A DNA stretch of 64,000 nt from Stichopus chloronotus. Its lineage: Eukaryota > Echinodermata > Holothuroidea > Aspidochirotida > Stichopodidae. The notes under the pieces are model-generated. The model was not told where the DNA came from. It was given only the letters and a program-made list of their open reading frames with translations, and made no database searches. A program made the translations under genes and the position numbers. Below, piece by piece: positions 35,201 to 42,283 of this stretch. The stretch is taken from contig CM037830.1 of assembly GCA_021234535.1 (NCBI GenBank), positions 20,887,116 through 20,951,115 on the forward strand, given 5' to 3'. The stretch's first letter is position 1. Each line of letters begins with the position of its first letter.

Positions 35201-35861
35201 TTACCCCCTCCCACCCTTCGTCTCTCCCCGACTAAACAGCATCAATGTATAGAATATTTAGAAATTATGCAAAACGTTTAAAGCCACTATGAGCAGTTCC
35301 AGACTTTTGACAACTCTATTCGGCTTCCCTTATTTCATTCACAGCTGTTTTTTGGACTGGGGTGAACCTTTAAAGTTTGGATTTCTTCCTGTGATTCTAC
35401 TCATGTTCATCTTCAACGGAGTCTGTTACCTGAGGATCTTCAACCGTCTAGTCTGCTCGAAGGAGATGGGTTCTTCTAAAGACTCCTGGCGAGTCGCTTT
35501 ATTTCGAATCATGAACTCTGTCGCCATCTGGACTGTCCTTGGAATGGCCTGGGGCTTCGGCTTTTTGAGTTTGGTGTACTTCGAAATAAGCGAGTCGAAA
35601 GAGGTCAATATATTCGACGTCCTCTTCAGTGTAACTTTGTCACTCAATGGCTTCATGATCTTTCTCCTCTTCTGCGTCGGCAATAAAGAGTTCCGGGAAT
35701 TTTGGAAGAGTGGTTACCGTCGCTGCTGTCGCCAAGGCAAGCAGACGGCGGAGATTACGCTATCCGAGAAAGCGACTAACTTCATGGGTCTCACATGTGG
35801 TCCATCTTCCCAGCCAACACGTTCAACAGCAGCTCACACGACTACCTCTTCCAACAGCTAA
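8627..35861 (+). CDS. Adhesion G-protein-coupled receptor with C-type lectin, HRM, GAIN/GPS and 7TM domains (12 coding exons, 861 aa)
   Basis: Joined coding exons are 8627-8690, 18861-19358, 22073-22171, 25806-25900, 26807-26956, 28153-28468, 29734-29924, 30927-31133, 31719-31819, 33298-33578, 34689-34755 and 35345-35861. All introns are GT/AG and the phases (1,1,1,0,0,1,0,0,2,1,2) stay in frame to a TAA. The protein has a signal peptide (1-22), C-type lectin-like domain (about 50-184), hormone-receptor domain (about 190-251), GAIN domain (about 253-540) ending in a GPS motif (C497, W500, W511, C516, C528, C530, H532-L533-T534), then seven membrane helices (about 547-803) and a tail of roughly 58 residues. 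Family knowledge: such receptors self-cleave between Leu and Thr of HL/T in the endoplasmic reticulum and signal from the plasma membrane through a tethered agonist. The lectin-HRM-GAIN order recalls latrophilins, but the lectin here is C-type, not rhamnose-binding. The ligand and G protein cannot be read from sequence. Confidence in the family is very high; exon 1 is the least certain part, because it is joined across a 10 kb intron. Confidence 0.93.
8691..18860 (+). other. Intron 1 of the receptor (10.2 kb)
   Basis: It separates the signal-peptide exon from the lectin exon. No internal exon, RNA gene or intact mobile element is supported. The longest open frames (15442-15831 on plus, 11324-11665 on minus) have no domain signature. 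A 10-bp perfect hairpin with a TTTGA loop lies at 10652-10676, and T/A-homopolymer-rich DNA at 17170-17210. Confidence 0.75.
18861..19358 (+). CDS. Exon 2: C-type lectin-like domain in a single phase 1-1 exon
   Basis: The acceptor is a TTTTTAG and the donor AAAG/GTGAGG. The exon encodes residues 22-187. Lectin-fold landmarks are C50 and C61 (the extra N-terminal disulfide of long-form domains), C77 with C184 (outer disulfide), W136, C151 with C170 (inner disulfide), and the sequence W165-N166-N167. Extra cysteines occur at 27, 115, 119 and 139. The sugar-specificity triplet EPN/QPD is replaced by E140-P141-Y142 and the calcium WND motif by WNN, so classical calcium-dependent sugar binding is doubtful. 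N-glycosylation sequons occur at N81, N98, N118, N132 and N172. Both borders are phase 1, so the domain is a self-contained shuffling module. Confidence 0.92.
19359..22072 (+). other. Intron 2 of the receptor, with possible intronic polyadenylation
   Basis: If the exon 2 donor is not used, the lectin frame runs 27 codons further and stops at 19439-19441; an AATAAA follows at 19753-19758. A hAT-like MITE occupies 21208-21599. The rest is unremarkable. Confidence 0.6.
21208..21599. mobile_element. hAT-like non-autonomous MITE (392 bp) with 8-bp target duplication
   Basis: Terminal inverted repeats begin CAGTGGCATAACCAGA on the left and are the exact reverse complement on the right. Immediately outside are 8-bp direct repeats CCCTGTAC and CCCTGCAC, matching at 7 of 8 positions. 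Termini starting CAGTGG and an 8-bp duplication are the hallmarks of hAT elements. No transposase is encoded. A G-run lies next to the left terminus. Confidence 0.85.
22073..22171 (+). CDS. Exon 3: first half of the hormone-receptor (HRM) domain
   Basis: The exon follows a TTGCCAG acceptor and ends at GGAG/GTAAGT, phase 1 on both sides. It encodes residues 188-220. It holds the first two HRM cysteines (C190, C217) and the pattern G-x-T-F with a following Gly-Gly turn, which matches the part of the HRM fold that normally reads as a Trp/Phe-containing strand followed by a Cys-x-x-Gly. The assignment depends on the next exon, which supplies the other half. Confidence 0.85.
22740..23600. repeat. 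Foldback repeat built from AGTCCGAAAATAAAATACACGT words
   Basis: The left side (about 22755-22875) repeats, in degenerate form, the words TTCAGTCGGA, ACACGTTTT and GTCCGAAAATAAA. The right side (about 23545-23600) carries the reverse complement: TTCGGACTGACAACGTG then TATTTTATTTTCGGACTGG. About 670 bp of unrelated sequence lie between. No coding capacity. Confidence 0.6.
25371..25567 (+). repeat. (ATGT)n microsatellite
   Basis: About 195 bp of near-perfect GTAT tetranucleotide repeats with GTGT and GCAT interruptions. The Tyr/Val/Cys/Met open frames across it are an artefact of the repeat. Confidence 0.98.
25806..25900 (+). CDS. Exon 4: second half of the HRM domain
   Basis: It starts after a long T-run ending in TAG and ends at CAG/GTAAGC, phase 1 in and phase 0 out. 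It encodes residues 221-252. The pattern A229-x-R231-x-C233 with W243 and C251 is the characteristic second half of HRM domains, as found in latrophilin-type adhesion receptors and secretin receptors. With exon 3 it completes a four-cysteine HRM domain of about 62 residues. Confidence 0.88.
25901..26806 (+). other. Intron 4 of the receptor
   Basis: A 906-nt phase-0 intron between the HRM and GAIN exons. I see no feature in it. Confidence 0.75.
26807..26956 (+). CDS. Exon 5: start of the GAIN domain (subdomain A)
   Basis: The acceptor is CTTCCAG and the donor GAG/GTAATA, phase 0 on the outgoing side. It encodes residues 253-302, an amphipathic helical stretch typical of GAIN subdomain A, placed directly after the HRM domain as in latrophilins. 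There are N-linked sequons at the Asn-Phe-Thr and Asn-Thr-Thr positions. Sequence alone does not separate this from generic helix; its position and clean splice sites support it. Confidence 0.85.
27160..27700 (-). mobile_element. Remnant of a Penelope-like retroelement
   Basis: On the minus strand an open stretch (about 27660 down to 27400) encodes a segment with R-I-H-N-H followed by L-N-R-D-L-G, resembling the C-terminal end of GIY-YIG endonuclease ORFs of Penelope-like elements, which often end in K-x-x-x-x-L-N-R-D-x-G. About 200-400 nt downstream on the same strand lies a degenerate hammerhead-like core. This order (endonuclease end, then ribozyme-bearing terminal repeat) is that of Penelope-like elements. 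No reverse transcriptase is present, so this would be a 3' fragment. The call is by motif memory only. Confidence 0.4.
27192..27217 (-). ncRNA. Degenerate hammerhead-ribozyme-like core
   Basis: Read on the minus strand: CTGATGAG, TCC, a CAAAAA-type loop, GGA, then GTAAAC. The canonical core would be CUGAUGAG, UCC, loop, GGAC, GAAAC. The conserved GAAA is changed to TAAA and the base before it also differs, so it should be catalytically dead. Confidence 0.4.
28153..28468 (+). CDS. Exon 6: GAIN domain, junction of subdomains A and B
   Basis: The acceptor is AAATTCAG and the donor GATG/GTAAGA, phase 0 in and phase 1 out. It encodes residues 303-407. The first part is helical and acidic (subdomain A). 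From about residue 345 the sequence turns to beta-rich GAIN-B features, with the common S/T-x-x-L-E-I pattern followed by F-K-F and a stretch ending I-Q-V-S-F-P-P-D-L-L, a recognisable GAIN-B strand. Confidence 0.9.
28469..29733 (+). other. Intron 6 of the receptor
   Basis: A phase-1 intron that holds an ATC trinucleotide repeat at 29138-29204 and no other recognised feature. Confidence 0.75.
29138..29204 (+). repeat. (ATC)n microsatellite, about 22 units
   Basis: An uninterrupted run of TCA/ATC triplets. The poly-isoleucine open frame across it is not a gene. Confidence 0.98.
29734..29924 (+). CDS. Exon 7: GAIN subdomain B
   Basis: The acceptor is TTTGCAG and the donor TCTCAG/GTGAGA, phase 1 in and phase 0 out. 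It encodes residues 408-471. The middle resembles the conserved GAIN-B core: a hydrophobic strand with Y-L-N-P-V-L-F, then S-N-V-F-G-I-R-V, then L-P-x-x-S-P-I-K-M-T-F, corresponding to the family's S-x-V-I-s-a-s and L-x-x-P-V-x-i-x-f patterns. Confidence 0.92.
29925..30926 (+). other. Intron 7 of the receptor
   Basis: A 1002-nt phase-0 intron between the GAIN-B and GPS exons. I see nothing else in it. Confidence 0.75.
30927..31133 (+). CDS. Exon 8: GPS autoproteolysis motif
   Basis: The acceptor is CTTTCTTCAG and the donor GTG/GTGAGT, phase 0 on both sides. It encodes residues 472-540. All GPS hallmarks are present: C497-x-F499-W500, G510-W511-S512, G515-C516, C528-N-C530-N-H532-L533-T534. 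His532-Leu533/Thr534 is the canonical cleavage tripeptide, so self-cleavage is predicted. The tethered agonist would start at Thr534 and run across the exon 8/9 junction. Read-through of the donor meets a stop at 31170-31172, so an unspliced message would give only an extracellular fragment. Confidence 0.96.
31134..31718 (+). other. Intron 8 of the receptor
   Basis: A phase-0 intron that interrupts the predicted tethered-agonist peptide region. It contains a short inverted repeat, ATCTTGGACAAAAT near 31334 and its reverse complement near 31485, about 165 bp end to end, possibly a tiny MITE. Confidence 0.6.
31333..31499. repeat. Short terminal-inverted-repeat element candidate
   Basis: A 14-bp exact inverted repeat, ATCTTGGACAAAAT and ATTTTGTCCAAGAT, bounds about 165 bp of non-coding sequence. 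I see no clear target duplication. Confidence 0.4.
31719..31819 (+). CDS. Exon 9: transmembrane helix 1
   Basis: The acceptor is GTTCTCAG and the donor ATGAG/GTATGA, phase 0 in and phase 2 out. It encodes residues 541-573, with a hydrophobic helix from about A547 to Y570 ending in a Met/Arg intracellular start. This is the usual place of TM1, about 13 residues after the GPS cleavage site. Confidence 0.93.
31820..33297 (+). other. Intron 9 of the receptor
   Basis: A phase-2 intron between TM1 and TM2. It contains a MITE-like block at 32064-32455 and no gene. Confidence 0.7.
32064..32455. mobile_element. MITE-like element with GGTTAATGCA termini
   Basis: The left end starts GAGGTTAATGCAATC and reads on to ATGCAC and TTTACCCC. 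The right end, reverse-complemented, gives GGGTTAATGCAAGCCATGCACGAG... then ATTAACCCC. Each end is also an imperfect palindrome in itself. About 390 bp in length; no target duplication confirmed. Confidence 0.4.
33298..33578 (+). CDS. Exon 10: TM2, TM3 and start of TM4
   Basis: The acceptor is GTCTAAG and the donor TTGGG/GTAAGT, phase 2 in and phase 1 out. It encodes residues 574-667. TM2 covers about I584-L601 with N587-L588. TM3 carries the class B2 signature W635-M636-x-V638-E639-A640, followed by M643-Y644-L645-L646. C618 is the TM3 end of the conserved extracellular disulfide, expected to pair with C691. TM4 begins at about K661 and includes W667. Confidence 0.95.
33579..34688 (+). other. 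Intron 10 of the receptor
   Basis: A phase-1 intron inside TM4. It carries a G-run at about 34319-34334; nothing else is recognised. Confidence 0.75.
34689..34755 (+). CDS. Exon 11: TM4 and start of extracellular loop 2
   Basis: The acceptor is TTGTGTAG and the donor TCCTA/GTAAGT, phase 1 in and phase 2 out. It encodes residues 668-689. G668-A669-P670 continues the W-G-x-P motif of TM4 from the previous exon, and the exon ends just before the loop-2 cysteine. The exon is only 67 nt, but it fits the frame exactly and without it the 7TM domain would lack most of TM4. Confidence 0.92.
34756..35344 (+). other. Intron 11 of the receptor
   Basis: A phase-2 intron. An imperfect hairpin at about 34960-35000 pairs GGAC..GGCATCTG with CAGATGCC..GTCC. 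No other feature. Confidence 0.7.
35345..35861 (+). CDS. Exon 12: TM5-TM7, cytoplasmic tail and stop
   Basis: The acceptor is TTCACAG, phase 2 in. It encodes residues 690-861 and ends in TAA at 35859-35861. C691 completes the loop-2 disulfide. TM5 lies around F701-Y718 with N714. TM6 contains L755-G756-M757-A758-W759-G760-F761-G762, matching the LGxxWxFG signature. TM7 contains L790-N791-G792-F793, where the usual LQG glutamine is replaced by Asn. The tail from about N803 has basic and cysteine residues (R815-R816-C817-C818) that could be palmitoylated, then a Ser/Thr-rich end without a clear PDZ-binding motif. Confidence 0.96.
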
Positions 35862-36469
35862 AGCTGCCCACTGGTTATTCCTCTCCAACAGCTGTGAATC
35901 CCGGCGTCCGCAGGCATCATTGACGAGTGCCCTCCCGAAAGTATTCCATTCGGCGTCTCATATGCGTGTGCATAATGCAATGTAATTTTGACAAACTGAA
36001 GCAGGTTTTTCGAACTGAATACATTTTTAACCTGGTTGAACTACTGAGGATAACATTTTTGCAAACATGTCCCCTCCCCAGCAAGAAACAAACACATCAC
36101 TTCTCAAACGAAACTCGTAAACAACCCATGCTTCAATATGAAATAATCAACTGGGACTGTTGCCCATTGTTACGTAATGACTCCAACGGTTCTTGTTATT
36201 ATCATGGAGATATTTCTGAATGCATTAATTCTGAATGCATTGATACTTGTTTGATTTAGTCGATAGAAGTGCAGTACTCAAAAAGTGTGATTGTAGACCT
36301 ACAGAAATTTGTCAATGTAAAAGTAATTTTGAGAGTTGTGTAAAGAAAAGTCGATGAAATCGACTTTTATTGTATATTGCTGTAAAATGCTTCAGTGAAA
36401 TTATTGATATTAGCAAGTTAAAGATGTTTTTTTTTTGCTTCATGTAAATGAAATAGACATTTTAATGCC

Positions 36470-36475
36470 AATAAA
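36470..36475 (+). terminator. Polyadenylation signal AATAAA (first)
   Basis: A perfect AATAAA lies about 610 nt after the stop codon, in an A/T-rich context. A second perfect copy lies at 36514-36519. Either could direct cleavage of the receptor message. Confidence 0.55.
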
Positions 36476-36513
36476 AAAATAATAAGCTGTATACTGTAAA
36501 TACTACTAATGAA

Positions 36514-36519
36514 AATAAA
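36514..36519 (+). terminator. Polyadenylation signal AATAAA (second)
   Basis: A second AATAAA about 655 nt after the stop, followed within 70 nt by T-rich sequence and a 10-bp hairpin. It is an alternative to the signal at 36470. Confidence 0.5.
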
Positions 36520-37163
36520 AACCATCTGATAAATAAGCTTACTGATGTTTATAACTTTTCATACATTCTATTTTATAGAATGTATTTGTATTTAAAAATG
36601 TATTTTATAATTCTACCTCACAAACGCAGCATTGTAACAACAGAAATGGGCTTTCCAAGTGACACTGTGAAAAATAGATCGAAAGGACTAGGAACGGCTT
36701 CATAAATGATGTAATTGCAGCCTAGTACACAAAACCATGGGAGTCAAAATCTCTTCCATTCACGACTATATATATTTGATTCTGTGGCTCTGAATCAACA
36801 TTTTTATAACGATAATGTTGACAAGTCCTATTGCCATGAAGCACACCCATCTGGAGGCTACATTGGACACTTAGGCATCATTGCTTTTTCTTTTACGAAA
36901 AGTAAACTAGCAACTTGGGTGCCATCTCCAGATGGAAGTCAATCTTTGTGTCTTGTCTTTGTGTCTTCGTGTCACAGTAAAGGTGTCAACGTCAAATAGT
37001 GTATGTTTGCGAGAAATGTTCACCTTCTGTGGGTCATATATCACCATCATCCTTTGTAACAGTTCGTTGTTGTTGAATTCAAATATAATGGAATTCAGAT
37101 TAAGTATATTATTAAGAGTATTTCAGAATCATACTGGAAGTGATATCATGGTGCGATTTAGTA

Positions 37164-37690
37164 TTGTGTTGAGACGACGGTAGTATTCTCTTCTTCCAGC
37201 ATACATCCCGTACAGTTCTACTAACTTATTCACTCAGCACGCACTACTACGATATGAGAGTCGATCACTGTTCAACCATCTTTGTGAACGAAAGCAACTC
37301 GAGGATGTAACAGTTCAGAGCAGTACACAGAAGGGGCCGTACAAGGGAGTGGCGGTAGCAACAGTAGTCTTGGTCAAGACTTAGTGAATCTTTCCCCCGG
37401 CTTCCTGCCTACATTCCCACAACGCTTGTTGTTACTGCTACTCCCTTGTACGACTCCGTCTGTACTGCTCTGAACTGTTTTATCCTCGAGTTGCTTTCGT
37501 TCACTAAACAGTGATCGACACTTATATCGCTATGGTAGCCGCGTGCTGTTTGAATGAGTTGGTAGAACTCCATGGGATGTATAATGGAAGAAGAAAATAC
37601 TATCATCGTCTTAACACAAGGCTATAACAACAAGCGTTGTGGGAATGTGGGCAGGAAGGGGTAAGATTCACTAAGTCCTGACCAAGACTA
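37164..37690. repeat. Long inverted repeat with a second, interleaved inverted repeat
   Basis: Left arm 37164-37364 matches the reverse complement of 37426-37619 at high identity across about 195-200 bp, for example AACGAAAGCAACTCGAGGAT against its complement. The 61-bp spacer plus the adjacent arm end is itself repeated in reverse complement at about 37627-37690. The order is therefore X, S, X', S'. No coding capacity. Confidence 0.85.
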
Positions 37691-38280
37691 GTGCGATTGG
37701 AACTTCGGGGTACCTTTTTAAGAGTGTGGCTCCGTAGTGAAGGGGGGGGGGGGCGGGGGAAGTTTTTACCACTCAAGTTCAAACCTTAAAGATCAATATG
37801 AGCATGTGTCGACATATGAAAATGTGTAAGAGAAAGAGACACGATATGCTGGCCATTTAGTGAGTTATCAAATGATAGGAAGGGAATGTCTGCAATAAGG
37901 GGATCTCCGTCAGTCAAATGTAGCCAGTTTAGTGTGCTAGTCATTGAAGAACTTTCCTGGGTGGTGGGCTACCTATGGACATCAATATAACACTAGTATC
38001 TTAGACTAAAAGCTACATGTTATAGTGTCAAATCTTTCATAGAAGTTGGATATTGATCCGCAACTGGCCAAATATGCCTGAAAAATTCCCTAAATATCTT
38101 CATTTTAACATGACTCTTAATGCGTTACCGAAGTACTCGTAACGTTTCGATAATAAAGAATAGGGAAGGTCACCAATAAACAAATACAACCAACAGCAAA
38201 CTAATTATCATGAAATTTAATGTAAGTTTCGAAGAGACATGTGAGTCATTAAAGCGCTGAATCTTCTCTCTGAAGTTGAA

Positions 38281-38555
38281 ATAACCTTTCTTTTTCGAAA
38301 GAGCGCCTCCAAAATGGTCGATGGAATAGCTTTGTTGAGTAATCACATTCAAAAATATATCGAAACAAAGGAACCTCGTGAGATCAAAGAACATGATATA
38401 ACCTTCCTTTTTCGGGAGAGCGCCTCCAAAAAAGATAAGTCACTCAGAAAATATCATCCTCTCCGGAACTTCAGCTCTGGCTGATGGAATAGCTTTGTTC
38501 AATCACATTCATAAATATATCGAAACAAAGGAACATCATGAGATCAAAGAACATG
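38281..38555 (+). repeat. Tandem duplication, two copies (115 and about 157 bp)
   Basis: Copies start at 38281 and about 38398, both with ATAACC, TTTTTCG, GAGCGCCTCCAAAA, GATGGAATAGCTTTGTT, AATCACATTCA, AAATATATCGAAACAAAGGA and GAGATCAAAGAACATG. Copy 2 has an insertion of about 45 bp after the CCAAAA word. Confidence 0.9.
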
Positions 38556-39499
38556 GATCTTCCTAAAAATGATAAACATCGCACGATCTCAGTGTTTATC
38601 TCCAGATGAACAGGGTTACATCATGGGGAGGTATTCTCCTAATAACTCTATGGTTTAACAGGACTTGCAAATGTTGTTTCGGAAAGGAGAAAAAAGAGAA
38701 AAGCAAAGCAATTTTAAAATAAAAATACGCCTTATGTTTTTTTTAACTTGTGAAGTGTTATCTGTAGTAAACTGTACGGTGGTAGTGGCGCTTTAAATGT
38801 TGATGATTTAGAGATACTTACCGATTGTTTCCGTTCGATTGGAAGAAACAAAACACCTCGTTTTGTGCGAAAAGAAAGAAAGAAAACTAACATTAATATC
38901 GACAAACTTTCACACAATCTACTCCCCTGGGTTTGCGTTTGATATAATTATCATAACTTTGTATAAATCAACCACTTCAAGGCTAAAAGATGCAAGAATC
39001 AAACAATTCACACTGCAAGTGTAAACCAAGCAAAAATGACTGCCACCAGCAGAGCTCATTCCCACTAGCAGGGGAAAATACAGTACCACAAAAAAGAGTC
39101 TGTATTAAAGTGTACCTAAAATCTAGAATTACAAGAAAAGAATTTTTTTTGCGAAGTCGGAATGTAAATCCTACTCATGCAACTCCCATCTCCATAGCAT
39201 GCCCCATTGATATATAAAATGTGAAAAGATATTCACCTAATTTGAAATAGTCAATTTCGCAATGATTTGTCATTTGGTACAACTCATGTTTCGCGCTTTT
39301 GTTTCCTTTTGAAATTAAGATGTTTATATAACCTTGAAAAGGTTAATGGTTTCCTGCAAATCATGTCGAATGGAGAGGACTTGTATAGTCGAGTCACCCT
39401 ATAACAGCAAGACAGTAACGGTACCGTGAAGAGACACTCCAGCACACGCCGAGACCTACTTGAGTTAGAATTATACGTGTAGTAATAACACGAGGACAT

Positions 39500-40190
39500 T
39501 CCTGTGTTCCGACGTCTCTATGTCTCGTCAGTCGTGTATTCCGACGTCTCTATGTTCCGACAACTCTATATTTCAACGTTTCACTATTCCGACATCTCTA
39601 TGTCTCGACGTCTCTATATTCCGATAAAAATTTACTTTGGCCACAAAAATAATATACTTTGCCCAGGGGAAACAATGTACTTGGGCGGGGAAAAGTATAT
39701 TGGCGCCGACAAAAAAATGTGCATTTGCGCGACACTTTCATCGATGCCAATGTTCATTTGAATGACGCCGAAGTACGATTTTTGGCCGCGCCAAAGAACG
39801 TTTTCTACCGACGCCAAATTACACGCTATTTTCGGTGTCAGAGCACATTTTCAGGGCTCCAAAGTTACATTTTTATCGGCACCAAGGTAAGTTTTTATCG
39901 GTTCCAAAGTACACTTCTATGGGGGCCATAATACTTGGGGCGGCTACAAAGTACACTCCTCATCGGCGCCAAAGTAAATCATTTGTTGAAGCATAGAGAT
40001 GTCGGAACATAGAGATGTCGGTACATAGAGTTGTCGGTATATAGAGATGCCGAAATATAGATACGTAAATAAAGTCTCTATATTCTGACGTCTCTATGTT
40101 CCGACAATAAAATGTACCTTGATGCCGATTTGTCGGAACATAGAGATGTCGGAACATAGAGATGTAGAAACATAGAGATGTATACTAATA
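39500..40190. repeat. Foldback array of TCCGACxTCTCTATGT words
   Basis: The left side (39500-39627) is a run of degenerate TTCCGACGTCTCTATG units. The right side (39985-40185) is a run of the complementary CATAGAGATGTCGGAA units. The centre (39628-39980) repeats a looser word, CCAAAGTACATTTTTATCGG-like, in changing orientation. Open frames across it follow the repeat. Confidence 0.8.
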
Positions 40191-40525
40191 TACTACATCT
40201 TGGCCGATATATCGAAATAATTTGCTTTCTGCGAACAAGGACTTTACATGCACAGAAAGATTACTGTTTAGGGCATGGAATTGCTATCCTTGACCGGGAG
40301 TAATTCCATGGTTACGATCCTGGCAGACTATTTTGTGTACCGCACAAACAGGGTTGGATTTATATGGACTGGTGTGTATACGTCATAGCGTAGACCAAAA
40401 ACGACCCATGTACGTGGAATGTGAGAACGTGCACGTTCAAGCCAGCCAATCACATTTTGCTCCTAAAGTATAGTGGATTTGTTTACCTCTGAAGTGAACA
40501 AAAAAAATCACTTAAATGAAATTGT

Positions 40526-41165
40526 GTACTACTAAGGTGGGATTGTATTCCACTTAAGGGAAATCGTATTCTACTTAAAACAAATTGCTTAAGTTGTATT
40601 TGACTTAAGAGGAAGTATATTCCACTTAAGTAAAATTGAGTTCACTATTGAAGTGCAATACCATTTAACTTAAAGGGAAATAGGGCGTTTAGAATACAAT
40701 AACATGATATACAAAAGAAATGGCATTAGTCATTGCTAAACCATTCAGTCTCATCAATAAACAAATACCAAAGATTCATCTCCTCAAAACATTATGCATG
40801 TTATGAGTAACGGAAGATGCATCATTTGAATTTTGTAAGGTTTGGGTGAGCAAATTACTGTTGAGCAACAAATAACAGAGTTTCTATCCGTGAGAAACTT
40901 ATTTCTTGAAAAGAAGAACACTGTCCTTCCTTATTTTGAGTAATCTATCATTCTGCATCAACAAACATTGGTTTTAAAAGTATGGATGTTTCCTGTAAAA
41001 CAAACTCCCTATTTCCCTTTAAGTAAATTACCATCTCCCTTTAGTAAAATTGAAACTGAATAGCATTCCATCATTCAATTGTATTCCATTCAAGTGCAGA
41101 AGCATTTTTATTTGAGTGGAATTCTATTTTATCTAAGTGGAAAGTATTCAACTTCTAAGGTGGAA
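40526..41165. repeat. ATTCCACTTAAG-word array interrupted by a MITE
   Basis: Degenerate words of the type TATTCCACTTAAGxxAAAT recur at 40526-40668 and, mostly as related forms, at 41024-41165. The outer borders are ACTACTAAGGTGGGA on the left and ACTTCTAAGGTGGAA on the right. The MITE at 40669-41023 sits between. Confidence 0.55.
40669..41023. mobile_element. MITE with CTTAAAGGGAAATAGGG termini, copy 1
   Basis: The left terminus CTTAAAGGGAAATAGGG is the exact reverse complement of the right terminus CCCTATTTCCCTTTAAG. The interior matches, in reverse orientation, the element at 46165-46523 (shared words include TTATTGATGAGACTGAATGG and AAATAACTGAATTT-like blocks). About 355 bp, non-coding. 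Confidence 0.8.
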
Positions 41166-42283
41166 TTTAGGGGGGAAATTTAAACGTTGAAACAGCTCTA
41201 ATGCTGCAAGGTAAAATAAACTTGTCAGTAAAGCAATTTGTTCCTCGTTGATACGTTACAGTCTAAAACTCCCTTAAATTAAATGCTGCCACCGCAAAAA
41301 AAAAAAAAAAATTCATTTGTCATCCAAGCCAGAAGTGTCTGGTAACTACGGAAGCCTGGAGGAGGGAGGGCACAATCGAAATACTCGTAAACCATCGATT
41401 TCTCTGTCCCGTTTGTCGAAAACATGTGGAAGGGACATTCCAAAAGGAGTGAGGGGGTACTCCAAGAAATAACGATCTCATCTTCAACATTTCATGACAG
41501 TGTTAGGATCGCCACATTTATTAGGAGGAATATCACAAAAATATTAACGATGAGAACGTTGTTTCTTAAAGTACCCCCTGAAAATTGTATTTCTCTTTTC
41601 ACATGTTTTCTGACCACGGGCAGGAAGAGTACTATGTCCTACAGCACCTCTCGGTTTGCGTAGGTAACGGCACTCAAGATAATACTAAGTTGATAATTGT
41701 GTAACATTAGCAGACGGAACACATTTTTAAGTTTAAAGAAAGAAACGTCCCATCGACGATTAAAACCCCCTCTCAGAAAAGAATATCACCCCTAAATCTC
41801 CTTTTATAGAGACACAATAATTTCGTCCGTTAACACCATAAGGTTTGATTTTGACTCGAGGGAGCTTTCCTAAAGTTGTCCAAATCGTAAAGGAGAAAAA
41901 CGGGCTTTAGCTTCTACATGAGTTTTAAGCACTTGCAGTTTCGTGCCATACATACCCAAAATAAATAACAGAATTAAAAAAAAAATAGAATTAAAAAAAT
42001 AAAAAAGTAAATATTTCCATCGCACCTGGCGGGTACAGACTTTTTCTTTAGTGGTCTCGTCTGCTCCTTTTTATGTCTGCATATAGCCAAATTAGATATT
42101 GCTACAACTTAAGGCGTTTCTCATCTGAAATGGCAAATTAGTTTAAGTCCAATATGTTTGGAATTCACGTTAGAATCACTCCAACAATACACCCGGATAT
42201 CCGCAACAATTAATGTTCGATACACAACAATGTTCGATACAATTGGAGCTAGAGCGATTCATCAAACCTAGCATAAAAACTCG

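Larger units (their letters stand above)
35862..36520 (+). other. 3' untranslated region of the receptor
   Basis: No coding signal continues after the stop. The segment is AT-rich and ends with two polyadenylation signals. It contains a 10-bp perfect hairpin with a GAA loop at 36346-36368. Another 10-bp hairpin at 36561-36585 lies just past the signals. The exact cleavage site is unknown. Confidence 0.6.

Noticed and set aside
39504..39761. Open frame with repeated Ser/Arg-Leu-Tyr words
   Set aside because: It is the translation of the foldback word array.
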